56,173 nucleotides of DNA, from positions 1 to 56,173 of the forward strand of contig DWYZ01000305.1 in NCBI GenBank assembly GCA_019118425.1, written 5' to 3'. Positions 36,822 through 46,327 of the stretch are shown in pieces. Position 1 is the first letter of the stretch. The number at the start of each line of letters is the position of its first letter. The position numbers were made by a program, and so were the translations under genes. Origin of the DNA: Candidatus Blautia faecavium. Its GTDB lineage: Bacteria; Bacillota; Clostridia; Lachnospirales; Lachnospiraceae. The notes beneath the pieces were generated by a model. The model worked only from the letters and a program-made list of their open reading frames with translations, was not told the DNA's origin and did no database searches.

Positions 36822-38084
36822 GTGAAAAGCTTGGATAGTATCCGCGTTACAGGAGGAAGGCCCCTTGACGGGACTGTTTCCATACAAGGTTCGAAAAACG
36901 CGGCGCTGCCGATGATGGCGGCATCCCTTCTGCACCGTGGAGTCAGTGTGCTTAAAGGCTGTCCCAGGATTGCGGACGTATTATGTATGGAAGGGATTCT
37001 GGGCGAAATGGGGGCTGTTACCTGGTGGGAAGGGCACGATCTGTATTTGGACTGCACAAAGGCAGATAAGACGGAAATATCGGAAGTTTACACAGGGAAA
37101 ATGCGTTCCTCTGTGATCCTTTTAGGAGCCATGCTGGGAAGAAATAAAAAGGGATGCCTGGGATATCCGGGAGGCTGTGTGATTGGAAAGCGCCCTATCG
37201 ACCTGCACCTTTTGGCCCTTAGAAGCCTGGGGGCCAGGATAGAAGAAGGTCCTTTTTTTCTGTGTGCATCCTGCAGGGAACTTAAGGGCAGTACGATTTC
37301 GTTTCCGGGGAAAAGCGTGGGAGCCACAGAGCAGGGAATCCTTGCGGCAGTTTTGGCAAAAGGAGAAACCTGCCTGAAAAACTGTGCAAGGGAACCGGAG
37401 ATCCAATGGCTCTGCAGATATTTAAGGGGAATGGGGGCAAAAATTTCCGGAGAAGGCGGAGAGTGTATTTATATTACCGGAGTAGAGGAGCTGAATGGAG
37501 GGAATATGCAGGTACCGCCGGACCGGATCGTAGCGGGAACTTACCTGTGTGCCTGCGCGGCTACCAGAGGAAGGATCACTATAGAAAATCCTCCGGAAGG
37601 GGAATTGGATGCTTTTCTTGAAGTGTACAGGAAAATAGGTGGACAATATAAAGCAAAGAGTGGTAAACTAATAGCTGACGGAAGCGGCGTCCGCTTTTCC
37701 CTTCCCTATTTAGAGACAGGAGTTTATCCTGGATTTCCCACGGATCTCCAGTCGCCTATGATGGCTGTCCTGGCTACCATACCGGGGGAAAGCCATATTC
37801 GGGAAATGATCTTTGAAGACCGGTTTAAGGCAGCAGAGCAGATGAACAGGATGGGAGCCGGGATCGTTACAGCCGGGAGAGACGCCTTTATACATGGCGG
37901 GCATCCTCTTTTGGGCTGTCAGGTTTATGCGCAGGAGCTTCGGGGAGGGGCCGCTCTTATTTTAGCCGCCCTTGCGGCAAAAGGGGAGACAGAAATACAT
38001 GGCTATTCGTATATCCGCCGCGGTTATGAAAGGATTGGCGATGATCTGAGGACGCTGGGGGCAAAATGTCAGCCGGCTTTTTAA
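36822..38084 (+). CDS. murA: UDP-N-acetylglucosamine 1-carboxyvinyltransferase
   Basis: GGRPLDGTVSIQGSKNAALPMMAASLL; GFPTDLQSPMMAVLA; RGGAALILAALAAKG. Confidence 0.93.
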   Translation: MKSLDSIRVTGGRPLDGTVSIQGSKNAALPMMAASLLHRGVSVLKGCPRIADVLCMEGILGEMGAVTWWEGHDLYLDCTKADKTEISEVYTGKMRSSVILLGAMLGRNKKGCLGYPGGCVIGKRPIDLHLLALRSLGARIEEGPFFLCASCRELKGSTISFPGKSVGATEQGILAAVLAKGETCLKNCAREPEIQWLCRYLRGMGAKISGEGGECIYITGVEELNGGNMQVPPDRIVAGTYLCACAATRGRITIENPPEGELDAFLEVYRKIGGQYKAKSGKLIADGSGVRFSLPYLETGVYPGFPTDLQSPMMAVLATIPGESHIREMIFEDRFKAAEQMNRMGAGIVTAGRDAFIHGGHPLLGCQVYAQELRGGAALILAALAAKGETEIHGYSYIRRGYERIGDDLRTLGAKCQPAF

Positions 38085-38138
38085 AATCCTCAGTAAAAAG
38101 GGCGAAAGGTCAGTTTAAGGAAATACAGGAATTTTTAT

Positions 38139-39461
38139 ATGAGAACATCCAATTACAGAAAAAAGCTACACATTGATAAGAAGGTCTGGAGAATAGCAGG
38201 CGCCGGTCTCGCGGCGCTTCTTCTTGCTGGAGTTATCTTCTTTTTTACCTATTATAGGGTAGAAAACGTGGAGGTAATGGGAAGCAGCCATTATACGGAG
38301 GAAGAAGTGAGAGAAATGATTTTAAGAGGCCCACTGGCATCCAATTCTATTCTCGCCCCTATTTTATATTCCAGAGACGATGTGGGGGATATTCCTTTTG
38401 TGGAGGGGTTTCGGGTCAGGAGATCAAACCGGAACACGATTGTGATCACAGTGAGAGAAAAGCAGCCGGTGGGGTGTATTCCTTATTTGGACAGTTACAT
38501 CTATTTTGACCGGAACGGGATTTTTATCGAAAGCTCCCTGGAACGGGATGAATCGGTTCCCTATTTTGATGGGATTGAAGTGGATCATGTCATTAAAGAC
38601 GAAAAGCTCCCCATTAAGGGAAATACTGTGCTGAATACAGCGGTAGCCCTGGCTACGATCTTCCAGAAAAATGAGATGATACCGGATCATATCCAGTTTG
38701 ACAGCAGTTACCACATCAGCCTTGTTTACGGGGATATTACTGTGCAGCTGGGAAAAGATGAATATCTGGAAGACAAGATGGCCAGAGTGATCGCCATTCT
38801 GCCTAAGCTTAGCGGGCAGAAAGGGATCCTCCATCTGGAAACCGTGACAGATACGGTAAAGACCATAACTTTCGAAAAAGAGGAAGTGGAATATACGTCA
38901 GAAAACTGGCCGGGCGGCTATGATGAAAACGGAGACTATACCGGTTATGACGAGTATGATGCAGAGGGAAATTATGTAGGTCCCAAGCCAATGTCAGAGC
39001 TGGATTACGCTTTGGAAAACTGGGTGGGCGGCTATGATGAGGAGCTGGACTATACAGGAAATGGAGAATACGACCAGTACGGAAACTATGTGGGACCGGC
39101 ACCTACTCAGGAAAGCATAGATGCAAAAGGCGACTGGACCGGCGGCTATAATGAAGAGGGAGGCTACGACGGGGTAAGTGAATACGACAGAGAGGGAAAC
39201 TATGTAGGTCCGAATCCTAATGCGGAGGACACGCAGACCACAGATGGAAATACTTCCGATGAGGGCTATGAAGACGGGGAGTATGAAGAAGACTATGAAG
39301 ACACGGGAGATTACGGAGACGGCTACTCAGAAGAAGATACTTATTATGGAGAGAGTTATACAGACGACAGCAGTTATGACGAAGGCTATTATGAGGATGG
39401 TTATACAGACGACAGCAGCTATGGAGACGGTTATTACGAGGATTCCTATGAGACGTACTAA
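38139..39461 (+). CDS. FtsQ/DivIB-type division protein with repetitive C-terminal extension
   Basis: TM, then POTRA-like VENVEVMGSSHYTEEEVREMIL; FtsQ-like RVRRSNRNTIVITVREKQPVGCI; ~185-aa Tyr/Asp/Gly-rich tail. Confidence 0.85.
   Translation: MRTSNYRKKLHIDKKVWRIAGAGLAALLLAGVIFFFTYYRVENVEVMGSSHYTEEEVREMILRGPLASNSILAPILYSRDDVGDIPFVEGFRVRRSNRNTIVITVREKQPVGCIPYLDSYIYFDRNGIFIESSLERDESVPYFDGIEVDHVIKDEKLPIKGNTVLNTAVALATIFQKNEMIPDHIQFDSSYHISLVYGDITVQLGKDEYLEDKMARVIAILPKLSGQKGILHLETVTDTVKTITFEKEEVEYTSENWPGGYDENGDYTGYDEYDAEGNYVGPKPMSELDYALENWVGGYDEELDYTGNGEYDQYGNYVGPAPTQESIDAKGDWTGGYNEEGGYDGVSEYDREGNYVGPNPNAEDTQTTDGNTSDEGYEDGEYEEDYEDTGDYGDGYSEEDTYYGESYTDDSSYDEGYYEDGYTDDSSYGDGYYEDSYETY
38901..39242 (+). 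repeat. Three exact-length 114-bp (38-aa) tandem repeats in FtsQ
   Basis: ENWPGGYDENGDYTGYDEYDAEGNYVGPKP... / ENWVGGYDEELDYTGNGEYDQYGNYVGPAP... / GDWTGGYNEEGGYDGVSEYDREGNYVGPNP... Confidence 0.95.
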
Positions 39462-39510
39462 GCTTATGGCGAAAATTCGTGAAAAAAGTATAAAAAAACA
39501 AAAATAGTGG

Positions 39511-39539
39511 TTGATAAATTCCCAAAAAAAATATATGAT
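39511..39539 (+). promoter_or_regulatory. ftsZ promoter
   Basis: TTGATA, 17-bp spacer, TATGAT. Confidence 0.65.
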
Positions 39540-39607
39540 ATATCTATATGCAGCTCGCTATGAATGACTGAGTATGGATATCAGGTAGAAATAAAGGAGG
39601 AAGTACA

Positions 39608-40774
39608 TTGTTAGAGATTATGACAAATGAGGCTGAGTCATCTGCAAAAATAATCGTCATTGGTGTAGGTGGAGCCGGAAATAATGCAGTAAACAGAATG
39701 GTGGAAGAGGCCATTGGCGGAGTGGAGTTTGTAGGTATCAATACAGATAAGCAGGCTTTGACTCTGTGTAAAGCTCCGACAGTACTTCAGATTGGTGAAA
39801 AGATAACGAAAGGCCTTGGTGCAGGTGCAAAGCCGGAAGTTGGTCAGAAGGCCGCTGAGGAGAGTATAGAGGAAATAAAGAAATTAGTAGAAGGCGCTGA
39901 TATGGTATTTGTTACCTGCGGTATGGGCGGCGGCACCGGGACTGGTGCAGCTCCTGTTATTGCGGCAGCTGCCAAGGAAATGGGTATCCTCACAGTCGGA
40001 GTCGTGACCAAGCCTTTCCGTTTTGAGGCTAAGACACGTATGAATAATGCTCTTGCAGGCATTGAAAATCTGAAGAAAGCTGTAGATACATTGATCGTGA
40101 TTCCCAATGACAAGCTTCTGGAAATCGTCGACAGACGCACCACCATGCCGGAAGCTCTGCGCAAGGCGGATGAGGTTCTTCAGCAGGCAGTACAGGGCAT
40201 TACTGACCTGATCAATCTGCCGGCTCTGATCAATCTTGACTTTGCGGATGTTCAGACGGTTATGACAGATAAAGGAATCGCACATATTGGTATTGGTGAA
40301 GCCAAGGGCGATGAGAAGGCTATGGAGGCGGTACAGCAGGCTGTATCCTCACCGCTGCTTGAGACTACGATCAAGGGTGCGACCCATGTTATTATCAATA
40401 TTTCCGGAGATATTTCTCTTATGGATGCAAACGACGCGGCAAGCTATGTACAGGAGCTTACCGGAGAGGATGCAAATATTATCTTCGGTGCAATGTATGA
40501 CGATTCTGTTGCGGACTATGCGCGTATTACCGTTATTGCTACAGGCCTGACAGACAGCGTACAGAGCAATACCTCTTCTTTCGGAGCAAGATCTTCTTCT
40601 CCGTTTAGCATGAGAAAGCCAGCCTCCAGTACAGGACAGGCTTCCGCTGGTACGATGAATATGCCCAGCTTTAACCTTCCTAATATGAATTCTAATCCAT
40701 TCGGCACGAAGGTTCCGTCCAGTACGGTTCAGAAAAAGGATATTCAGATACCGGATTTCCTGAAAAACAGATAA
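39608..40774 (+). CDS. ftsZ: Cell division protein FtsZ
   Basis: [25 protein letters not shown]; conserved C-terminal peptide ([10 protein letters not shown]). Start TTG 39608 or ATG 39620. Confidence 0.98.
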   Translation: MLEIMTNEAESSAKIIVIGVGGAGNNAVNRMVEEAIGGVEFVGINTDKQALTLCKAPTVLQIGEKITKGLGAGAKPEVGQKAAEESIEEIKKLVEGADMVFVTCGMGGGTGTGAAPVIAAAAKEMGILTVGVVTKPFRFEAKTRMNNALAGIENLKKAVDTLIVIPNDKLLEIVDRRTTMPEALRKADEVLQQAVQGITDLINLPALINLDFADVQTVMTDKGIAHIGIGEAKGDEKAMEAVQQAVSSPLLETTIKGATHVIINISGDISLMDANDAASYVQELTGEDANIIFGAMYDDSVADYARITVIATGLTDSVQSNTSSFGARSSSPFSMRKPASSTGQASAGTMNMPSFNLPNMNSNPFGTKVPSSTVQKKDIQIPDFLKNR

Positions 40775-40787
40775 AGAGAGAATAAGC

Positions 40788-40822
40788 CTCTTATGGAATA
40801 TCCATAAGAGGCTCTTTTATAT
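40788..40822. terminator. Terminator downstream of ftsZ
   Basis: AAGCCTCTTATGGA-ATA-TCCATAAGAGGCTCTTTT. Confidence 0.75.
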
Positions 40823-40838
40823 AATACATGGCAAGAGA

Positions 40839-41165
40839 TCAGCTGCATTTGCAGTGGAAGGTAGTGCATTTTGTATCTTGGCACTGACAGGCACCTTCTC
40901 CTGCTATACCGATGGCGGAAGCGGTACATTTGCAGTTGTCATTGTAGGTACATTCCGCTGCCTTGCAGTCAATCTGGATTTTTTCACATCCGCAGCCTTC
41001 TGTAAAGCTGTTTTTGGCAGAAGTGTCCGTCCGTTCCTGGAAGCTTGCGCAGCAGGTTTCATCCGCGTAACGTGCGTCAGCCCCATTTACTTTAATTTCG
41101 CCTTTGGAGCAGAGCTCTTTCTGATTATACATACAGGTGGTTGCGGAACATTTAAGAATTGTCAT
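40839..41165 (-). CDS. Cysteine-rich protein with two DUF1540-like modules
   Basis: LKCSATTCMYNQKELCSKGEIKVNG and IDCKAAECTYNDNCKCTASAIGI modules. Confidence 0.85.
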   Translation of the reverse strand: MTILKCSATTCMYNQKELCSKGEIKVNGADARYADETCCASFQERTDTSAKNSFTEGCGCEKIQIDCKAAECTYNDNCKCTASAIGIAGEGACQCQDTKCTTFHCKCS

Positions 41166-41250
41166 ATTTTTAGTCCTCCTTTTTTACAAGATGGGAATAG
41201 TTTGTACAAAAGAAGTGGAAAATATGCATAAAAAGAAAAATAAAAAAAGC

Positions 41251-41279
41251 TTGACATTTTATAAATAGCATGGTATCGT
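41251..41279 (+). promoter_or_regulatory. infC operon promoter
   Basis: TTGACA (41251), 17-bp spacer, TATCGT (41274). Confidence 0.7.
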
Positions 41280-41285
41280 TTAACA

Positions 41286-41425
41286 GTACGTGAAGAAAAG
41301 AAGCAGAGTTCACCTCTCACCTTAGCGCAATTAGGCGACTTGGGTTTATATTGCACGAAACCGTACAGATAGTCTGTGGTGAAGTGGGTATAAGAGTGTG
41401 GATTTCTGTCCGCGCTTTTTTCATG
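41286..41425 (+). ncRNA. Ribosomal protein L20-type leader RNA with attenuator
   Basis: Position upstream of infC-rpmI-rplT; GTTCACCTCTCACCTTAGCGCAATTAGGCGACTTGGG leader sequence; ends in GTGTGGATTTCTGTCCGCGCTTTTTT terminator. Confidence 0.7.
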
Positions 41426-41550
41426 TAAAGGAGTTTGAAAGTAAACTTCAAAATCTATCTTGATGATGCAGCAGATGCGTCAGAAAGAGGGAAAAATGAG
41501 GGTGACGACAGGAGTCATTGTTTATCTATCGGGTATGGAGGTGTACAACA

Positions 41551-42057
41551 ATTAGCAATTTAATGATTAACGAACAGATCAGAGACAAAGAGGTACGTTT
41601 GATTGGAGCGGATGGAGCACAGCTTGGCATTATGTCCGCGAAGGAAGCCATGTTTAAGGCTCAGGAGGCAGGGTTGGATCTGGTTAAGATCGCTCCCCAG
41701 GCAAAGCCGCCGGTATGCAAGATCATCGATTACGGAAAATACCGTTACGAGCTTGCCAGAAAAGAAAAAGAAGCAAAAAAGAAACAGAAAACCATCGAAG
41801 TCAAAGAAGTGCGTCTTTCTCCCAATATTGATACCAATGACTTAAAGACAAAGGTTAATGCGGCGCGCAAGTTTCTCACTAAGGGAGACAGGGTAAAAGT
41901 TACCTTGCGTTTCCGCGGAAGAGAAATGGCTCACATGGCAAGCAGCAAACATGTGCTTGACGATTTTGCGGAGATGTTAGCCGATATTGCGGTTGTTGAC
42001 AAGGCACCGAAGGTAGAAGGCAGAAGTATGACGATGTTTTTATCTGAAAAACGCTAA
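41551..42057 (+). CDS. infC: Translation initiation factor IF-3
   Basis: [17 protein letters not shown]; probable ATT start at 41551 with GGAGG nine nt upstream. The supplied ORF begins at 41518, upstream of the SD. Confidence 0.93.
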   Translation: MSNLMINEQIRDKEVRLIGADGAQLGIMSAKEAMFKAQEAGLDLVKIAPQAKPPVCKIIDYGKYRYELARKEKEAKKKQKTIEVKEVRLSPNIDTNDLKTKVNAARKFLTKGDRVKVTLRFRGREMAHMASSKHVLDDFAEMLADIAVVDKAPKVEGRSMTMFLSEKR

Positions 42058-42145
42058 GATGTTATCCGAGCGCCATCCGCTGTTTTACGCTGGTGGCGCA
42101 AAACTAACATTAAATAGAACCACGAAGATTAAGGAGGAAATTACA

Positions 42146-42343
42146 ATGCCAAAAATTAAAACATGTAGAGCAGCAGCAAAGCGTTTCAAAAAGACAGGTA
42201 CAGGAAAATTAATGAGAAATAAAGCGTATAAGAGCCATATCTTAACTAAGAAATCTCAGAAGAGAAAGAGAAATCTTAGAAAAGCGACTGTTGTGGATTC
42301 TACCAATGTTAAGAGCATGAAGAAATTATTACCTTATTTATAA
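42146..42343 (+). CDS. rpmI: 50S ribosomal protein L35
   Basis: [22 protein letters not shown]. Confidence 0.97.
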   Translation: MPKIKTCRAAAKRFKKTGTGKLMRNKAYKSHILTKKSQKRKRNLRKATVVDSTNVKSMKKLLPYL

Positions 42344-42380
42344 GAAAGAATAGAGAAGACGAACAGGAGGAAATTAAGAA

Positions 42381-42737
42381 ATGGCAAGAATTAAAGGCGG
42401 TTTAAACGCAAAAAAAAGACATAATCGTACATTAAAGCTGGCAAAGGGATACAGAGGAGCACGTTCCAAACAGTACAGAATCGCAAAACAGTCTGTTATG
42501 AGAGCGTTAGCTACCGCTTATGCAGGAAGAAGACAGAAAAAGCGCCAGTTCAGACAGCTTTGGATTGCTCGTATCAATGCAGCTGCAAGACTGAACGGCC
42601 TGTCCTACAGTAAAATGATGCACGGATTGAAAGTTGCAAATATCGACATTAACAGAAAAATGCTTGCAGAGATGGCAGTAAACGATGCAGAAGGTTTTGC
42701 CGCACTCGCAGAGATTGCAAAGAAAGCAGTCGCATAA
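42381..42737 (+). CDS. rplT: 50S ribosomal protein L20
   Basis: [33 protein letters not shown]. Confidence 0.98.
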   Translation: MARIKGGLNAKKRHNRTLKLAKGYRGARSKQYRIAKQSVMRALATAYAGRRQKKRQFRQLWIARINAAARLNGLSYSKMMHGLKVANIDINRKMLAEMAVNDAEGFAALAEIAKKAVA

Positions 42738-42750
42738 ATATACAAAAATC

Positions 42751-42783
42751 AAAAAGCCCGGGAGATCTCTTCCGGGCTTTTAT
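42751..42783 (+). terminator. Terminator after rplT
   Basis: AAAAGCCCGGGAGATCTCTTCCGGGCTTTT. Confidence 0.8.
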
Positions 42784-42902
42784 AGGATTGATCCTTCCAG
42801 GTAACTTCTTTGATTCGGTGAAAACGAGAGGGAAAGGTCTATTTTTCAGCATTTTAACAGAGAATTCTTCCATTAGATTCTTAAATTTTTATAAATTTCC
42901 AC

Positions 42903-42931
42903 TTGTATTCAAAATCGCTTGATGCTATAAT
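42903..42931 (+). promoter_or_regulatory. Promoter of the liv operon
   Basis: TTGTAT (42903-42908), 17-bp spacer, TATAAT (42926-42931). Confidence 0.75.
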
Positions 42932-43089
42932 CATAACATTAAAGTATTAGCGAGCGAAAGTCAAGGGAATCCAGGGGGCTGACAGCTGTTTGGAACTTGG
43001 AGGGGAGCAGTGTCCTGCGCCTTTTCTTTGGCGGACCAAAGGTGAAAGACACAGCGTCCATCGCTCAGAACATAAGGAGGAGATATATT

Positions 43090-44250
43090 ATGAGAAATTG
43101 GAAAAAAGCGATCAGTATTGCCTCTGTAGTTGCATTATCCGCATCTGCACTGGCAGCCCCTGTATCCGTACACGCGGAAGAAGAGGCCACCTTTAAGATC
43201 GGCGGCATTGGACCGACTACCGGAGCAAATGCTGCATACGGAAGCGCAGTTATGAATTCTGCTCAGATCGCAGTGGATGAGATCAATGAAGCAGGCGGCG
43301 TAAATGGATATATGCTTGAGTTTAATGCTCAGGATGATGAGAGCGATGCAGAGAAAGCAGTAAACGCATACAATACCTTAAAAGACTGGGGTATGCAGAT
43401 GCTTCTTGGTACCGTTACTTCCGCACCTTGTATCGCGGTAGAGGCAGAGGCTGTAAATGACAATATGTTCCTGCTGACACCATCTGCTACCGCTGTTGAG
43501 AGCATTTCCGGTGAGAATGCATTCCGTGTATGTTTCGCAGACCCTGCACAGGGTACAGCATCAGCTAAGTACATCGGAGAAAACGGCCTCGCAGAAAAAG
43601 TAGCGGTTATCTATGACAGCTCTGACGTATATTCTTCCGGTATCTACAATGCATTCCAGACAGAAGCGCAGAATCAGCCGTTCGAGATCGTAGCTGCAGA
43701 AGCGTTTACCGCAGACAGCAAGACAGACTTTTCTGTACAGCTTCAGAAAGCTAAGGATTCCGGAGCAGATCTGGTATTTATGCCTTTCTATTATAATGAG
43801 GCTGCCCTTGTTCTGAAACAGGCATCTGATATGGGATTTGAGCCTACATGGTTTGGTGTAGACGGTATGGATGGTATCCTTTCTGTAGAGGGATTTGATA
43901 CATCTCTGGCAGAAGGACTGATTCTTCTTACTCCGTTCAGCGCAACTGCAGAAGATGAGCTGACACAGAATTTTGTTACCAAGTATCAGGATGAGTACGG
44001 CGAAGTTCCGAACCAGTTCGGTGCAGATGCATATGACGGCGTATATATTCTGAAAGCTGCTCTTGAGCAGGCAGAAGCTACACCGGATATGGATGCCAGC
44101 GCACTTTGCGATGCGCTTAAGGCTGCTATGCAGGAGATCACCTTCACCGGTATCACCGGAAGTGACATTACCTGGGGTGCAGACGGCGAGCCTGTAAAAG
44201 ATCCTATCGTTGTACAGATCGTAGACGGAGCTTATCAGCTTATGGATTAA
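43090..44250 (+). CDS. livJ: Branched-chain amino acid ABC transporter substrate-binding protein
   Basis: FKIGGIGPTTGANAAYGSAVMNSAQIAVDEINEAGGVNG; signal peptide; ATG 43090 behind AAGGAGG. Confidence 0.92.
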   Translation: MRNWKKAISIASVVALSASALAAPVSVHAEEEATFKIGGIGPTTGANAAYGSAVMNSAQIAVDEINEAGGVNGYMLEFNAQDDESDAEKAVNAYNTLKDWGMQMLLGTVTSAPCIAVEAEAVNDNMFLLTPSATAVESISGENAFRVCFADPAQGTASAKYIGENGLAEKVAVIYDSSDVYSSGIYNAFQTEAQNQPFEIVAAEAFTADSKTDFSVQLQKAKDSGADLVFMPFYYNEAALVLKQASDMGFEPTWFGVDGMDGILSVEGFDTSLAEGLILLTPFSATAEDELTQNFVTKYQDEYGEVPNQFGADAYDGVYILKAALEQAEATPDMDASALCDALKAAMQEITFTGITGSDITWGADGEPVKDPIVVQIVDGAYQLMD

Positions 44251-44299
44251 TTCCTTGATCAAGGTCCGGCAGATATAGAATTATACTGTATGAATCCGG

Positions 44300-44329
44300 C
44301 AGGGGGTTGCCAAGGCAACCCCCTGTTTT
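44300..44329 (+). terminator. Hairpin between livJ and livH (possible partial terminator)
   Basis: Perfect palindrome CAGGGGGTTGCC-AA-GGCAACCCCCTG, then TTTTG. Confidence 0.7.
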
Positions 44330-44383
44330 GATAAGATTAGGGGAAATGCATAAATTTTCTCTAAAATAATAAAGAGGTGTCTT

Positions 44384-45268
44384 ATGAGTGTATTGTCCTA
44401 TTTAGTGAACGGAATAAGCCTCGGCAGTGTATATGCCATAATTGCATTGGGCTATACCATGGTTTATGGTATTGCTAAAATGCTGAATTTTGCCCATGGG
44501 GACGTGATCATGGTGGGTGCTTATGTAGCCCTTACTATGATGATGAGTGCAGGTTCCCATCCTCTGCTTGCAGTGCTTGTGGCAATTGTGGTATGTACAG
44601 TGCTGGGTGTTTTAGTGGAAGGGATTGCGTATCGTCCTCTTCGTGAGGCGGCATCGCCGCTGGCAGTTTTGATTACAGCCATTGGTGTGAGCTATTTGCT
44701 TCAGAACGTGGTTCTTTTAATTTTTGGATCCAATCCAAAAAGCTTTCAGTCTGTTATCAATCTTCCGGATCTGGAGCTGGCAGGTGGATCCCTGGTGATC
44801 ACTGCGGAAACGATCGTTACAATTATTAGCTGTATTGTCATCATGATAGTCCTTACTTCATTTATAAATAAAACGAAACCAGGACAGGCTATGTTGGCGG
44901 TGTCCGAGGATAAAGGAGCAGCTCAGCTTATGGGAATCAATGTAAACAGAACGATTGCTCTGACCTTTGCCATTGGTTCTGGACTGGCAGCTATCGCGGG
45001 TGTACTTTTATGTTCTTCTTACCCGTCTCTCTCTCCTTATACAGGATCCATGCCCGGTATTAAAGCTTTCGTAGCCGCCGTATTTGGCGGTATCGGTTCC
45101 ATTCCCGGAGCAATGGTAGGAGGAATCCTCCTGGGTGTGATTGAGATTTTAGCCAAGGCCTATATTTCTTCACAGCTTGCGGATGCTATCGTGTTTGCTG
45201 TGCTGATCATAGTGCTGCTTGTGAAACCTACCGGTTTGTTTGGTCGTGAGATTCAAGAGAAAGTGTAG
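44384..45268 (+). CDS. livH: Branched-chain amino acid ABC transporter permease LivH
   Basis: LVNGISLGSVYAIIALGYTMVYGIAKMLNFAHGD. Confidence 0.95.
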   Translation: MSVLSYLVNGISLGSVYAIIALGYTMVYGIAKMLNFAHGDVIMVGAYVALTMMMSAGSHPLLAVLVAIVVCTVLGVLVEGIAYRPLREAASPLAVLITAIGVSYLLQNVVLLIFGSNPKSFQSVINLPDLELAGGSLVITAETIVTIISCIVIMIVLTSFINKTKPGQAMLAVSEDKGAAQLMGINVNRTIALTFAIGSGLAAIAGVLLCSSYPSLSPYTGSMPGIKAFVAAVFGGIGSIPGAMVGGILLGVIEILAKAYISSQLADAIVFAVLIIVLLVKPTGLFGREIQEKV

Positions 45269-46324
45269 GTGTGGAAGATGAAGAGTAAGACATTTAAAAA
45301 TAATATGATCACTTACTGTATGGTGATCGTTGTATTTGTTATCGTGCAGGCATTGTTGAGCGGTGGAAAGATTTCCAGTCTGATCGAAGGTTTGCTGATT
45401 CCTTTGTGTGTATATGTGATACTGGCTATTTCCCTTAATCTTGTAGTGGGAATTTCCGGTGAACTCAGCCTTGGCCATGCAGGGTTTATGTGTGTCGGCG
45501 CATTTGCCAGTGCATTTTTTTCCAAATGTACAATGAATACGATTACTTCCGTGCCAGTGCGTTTTACCCTGGCTATTCTGATCGGAGCTGCTGTAGCGGC
45601 GGTGTTTGGCGTTCTGATCGGCATTCCGGTTCTGCGTCTGCGGGGAGATTATCTGGCAATCGTTACCTTGGCCTTTGGAGAGATTATTAAAAACGTGATC
45701 AATATTTTTTATGTGGGAATAGACAGCAAAGGAATTCACATATCCATAAAGGATCAGTTCTCTTTAGGAATGGAAGCGGACGGTACTATGATTATCAGCG
45801 GTCCACAGGGAATTTCCGGAACTCCGAAAAATTCCACTTTCCTTATTGGTGTGATCCTGATTCTGATTACTTTGTTTATTGTTTTAAACCTGATCAATTC
45901 CAGAGAAGGAAGAGCCATTATGGCAATCCGGGATAACAGGATCGCGGCGGAATCCATAGGAATCAATATAACGAAATATAAGCTGATGGCTTTTACTATT
46001 TCTGCGGCTCTTGCAGGAGTGGGCGGCGCCCTTTATTCTCATAATCTGGCAACGCTTCAGGCATCCAAGTTTAATTTTAATACTTCTATTCTGATCCTTG
46101 TATTTGTTGTTTTAGGCGGAATCGGAAATATAAGAGGTTCGATTATTGCAGCGGTTATTTTAACTCTTCTGCCGGAGCTCCTGCGTGGCTTGAGCGATTA
46201 TCGTATGCTTTTCTATGCGATTATCCTTATTCTTATGATGCTCATCAACTGGGCTCCGAAGGCTATTGAGTGGAGAGAGCGTGTTCTGCAGGCAGTGTTT
46301 AAGAAAAGAAAGAAGGAGGCGTAG
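45269..46324 (+). CDS. livM: Branched-chain amino acid ABC transporter permease LivM
   Basis: AISLNLVVGISGELSLGHAGFM; LRLRGDYLAIVTLAFGEI; GGIGNIRG. ATG 45278 also possible. Confidence 0.95.
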   Translation: MWKMKSKTFKNNMITYCMVIVVFVIVQALLSGGKISSLIEGLLIPLCVYVILAISLNLVVGISGELSLGHAGFMCVGAFASAFFSKCTMNTITSVPVRFTLAILIGAAVAAVFGVLIGIPVLRLRGDYLAIVTLAFGEIIKNVINIFYVGIDSKGIHISIKDQFSLGMEADGTMIISGPQGISGTPKNSTFLIGVILILITLFIVLNLINSREGRAIMAIRDNRIAAESIGINITKYKLMAFTISAALAGVGGALYSHNLATLQASKFNFNTSILILVFVVLGGIGNIRGSIIAAVILTLLPELLRGLSDYRMLFYAIILILMMLINWAPKAIEWRERVLQAVFKKRKKEA

Positions 46325-46327
46325 ATC

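Noticed and set aside
39217-39525. Minus-strand ORF opposite the FtsQ tail
   Set aside because: Antisense artefact of GAY/GAR-rich codons.
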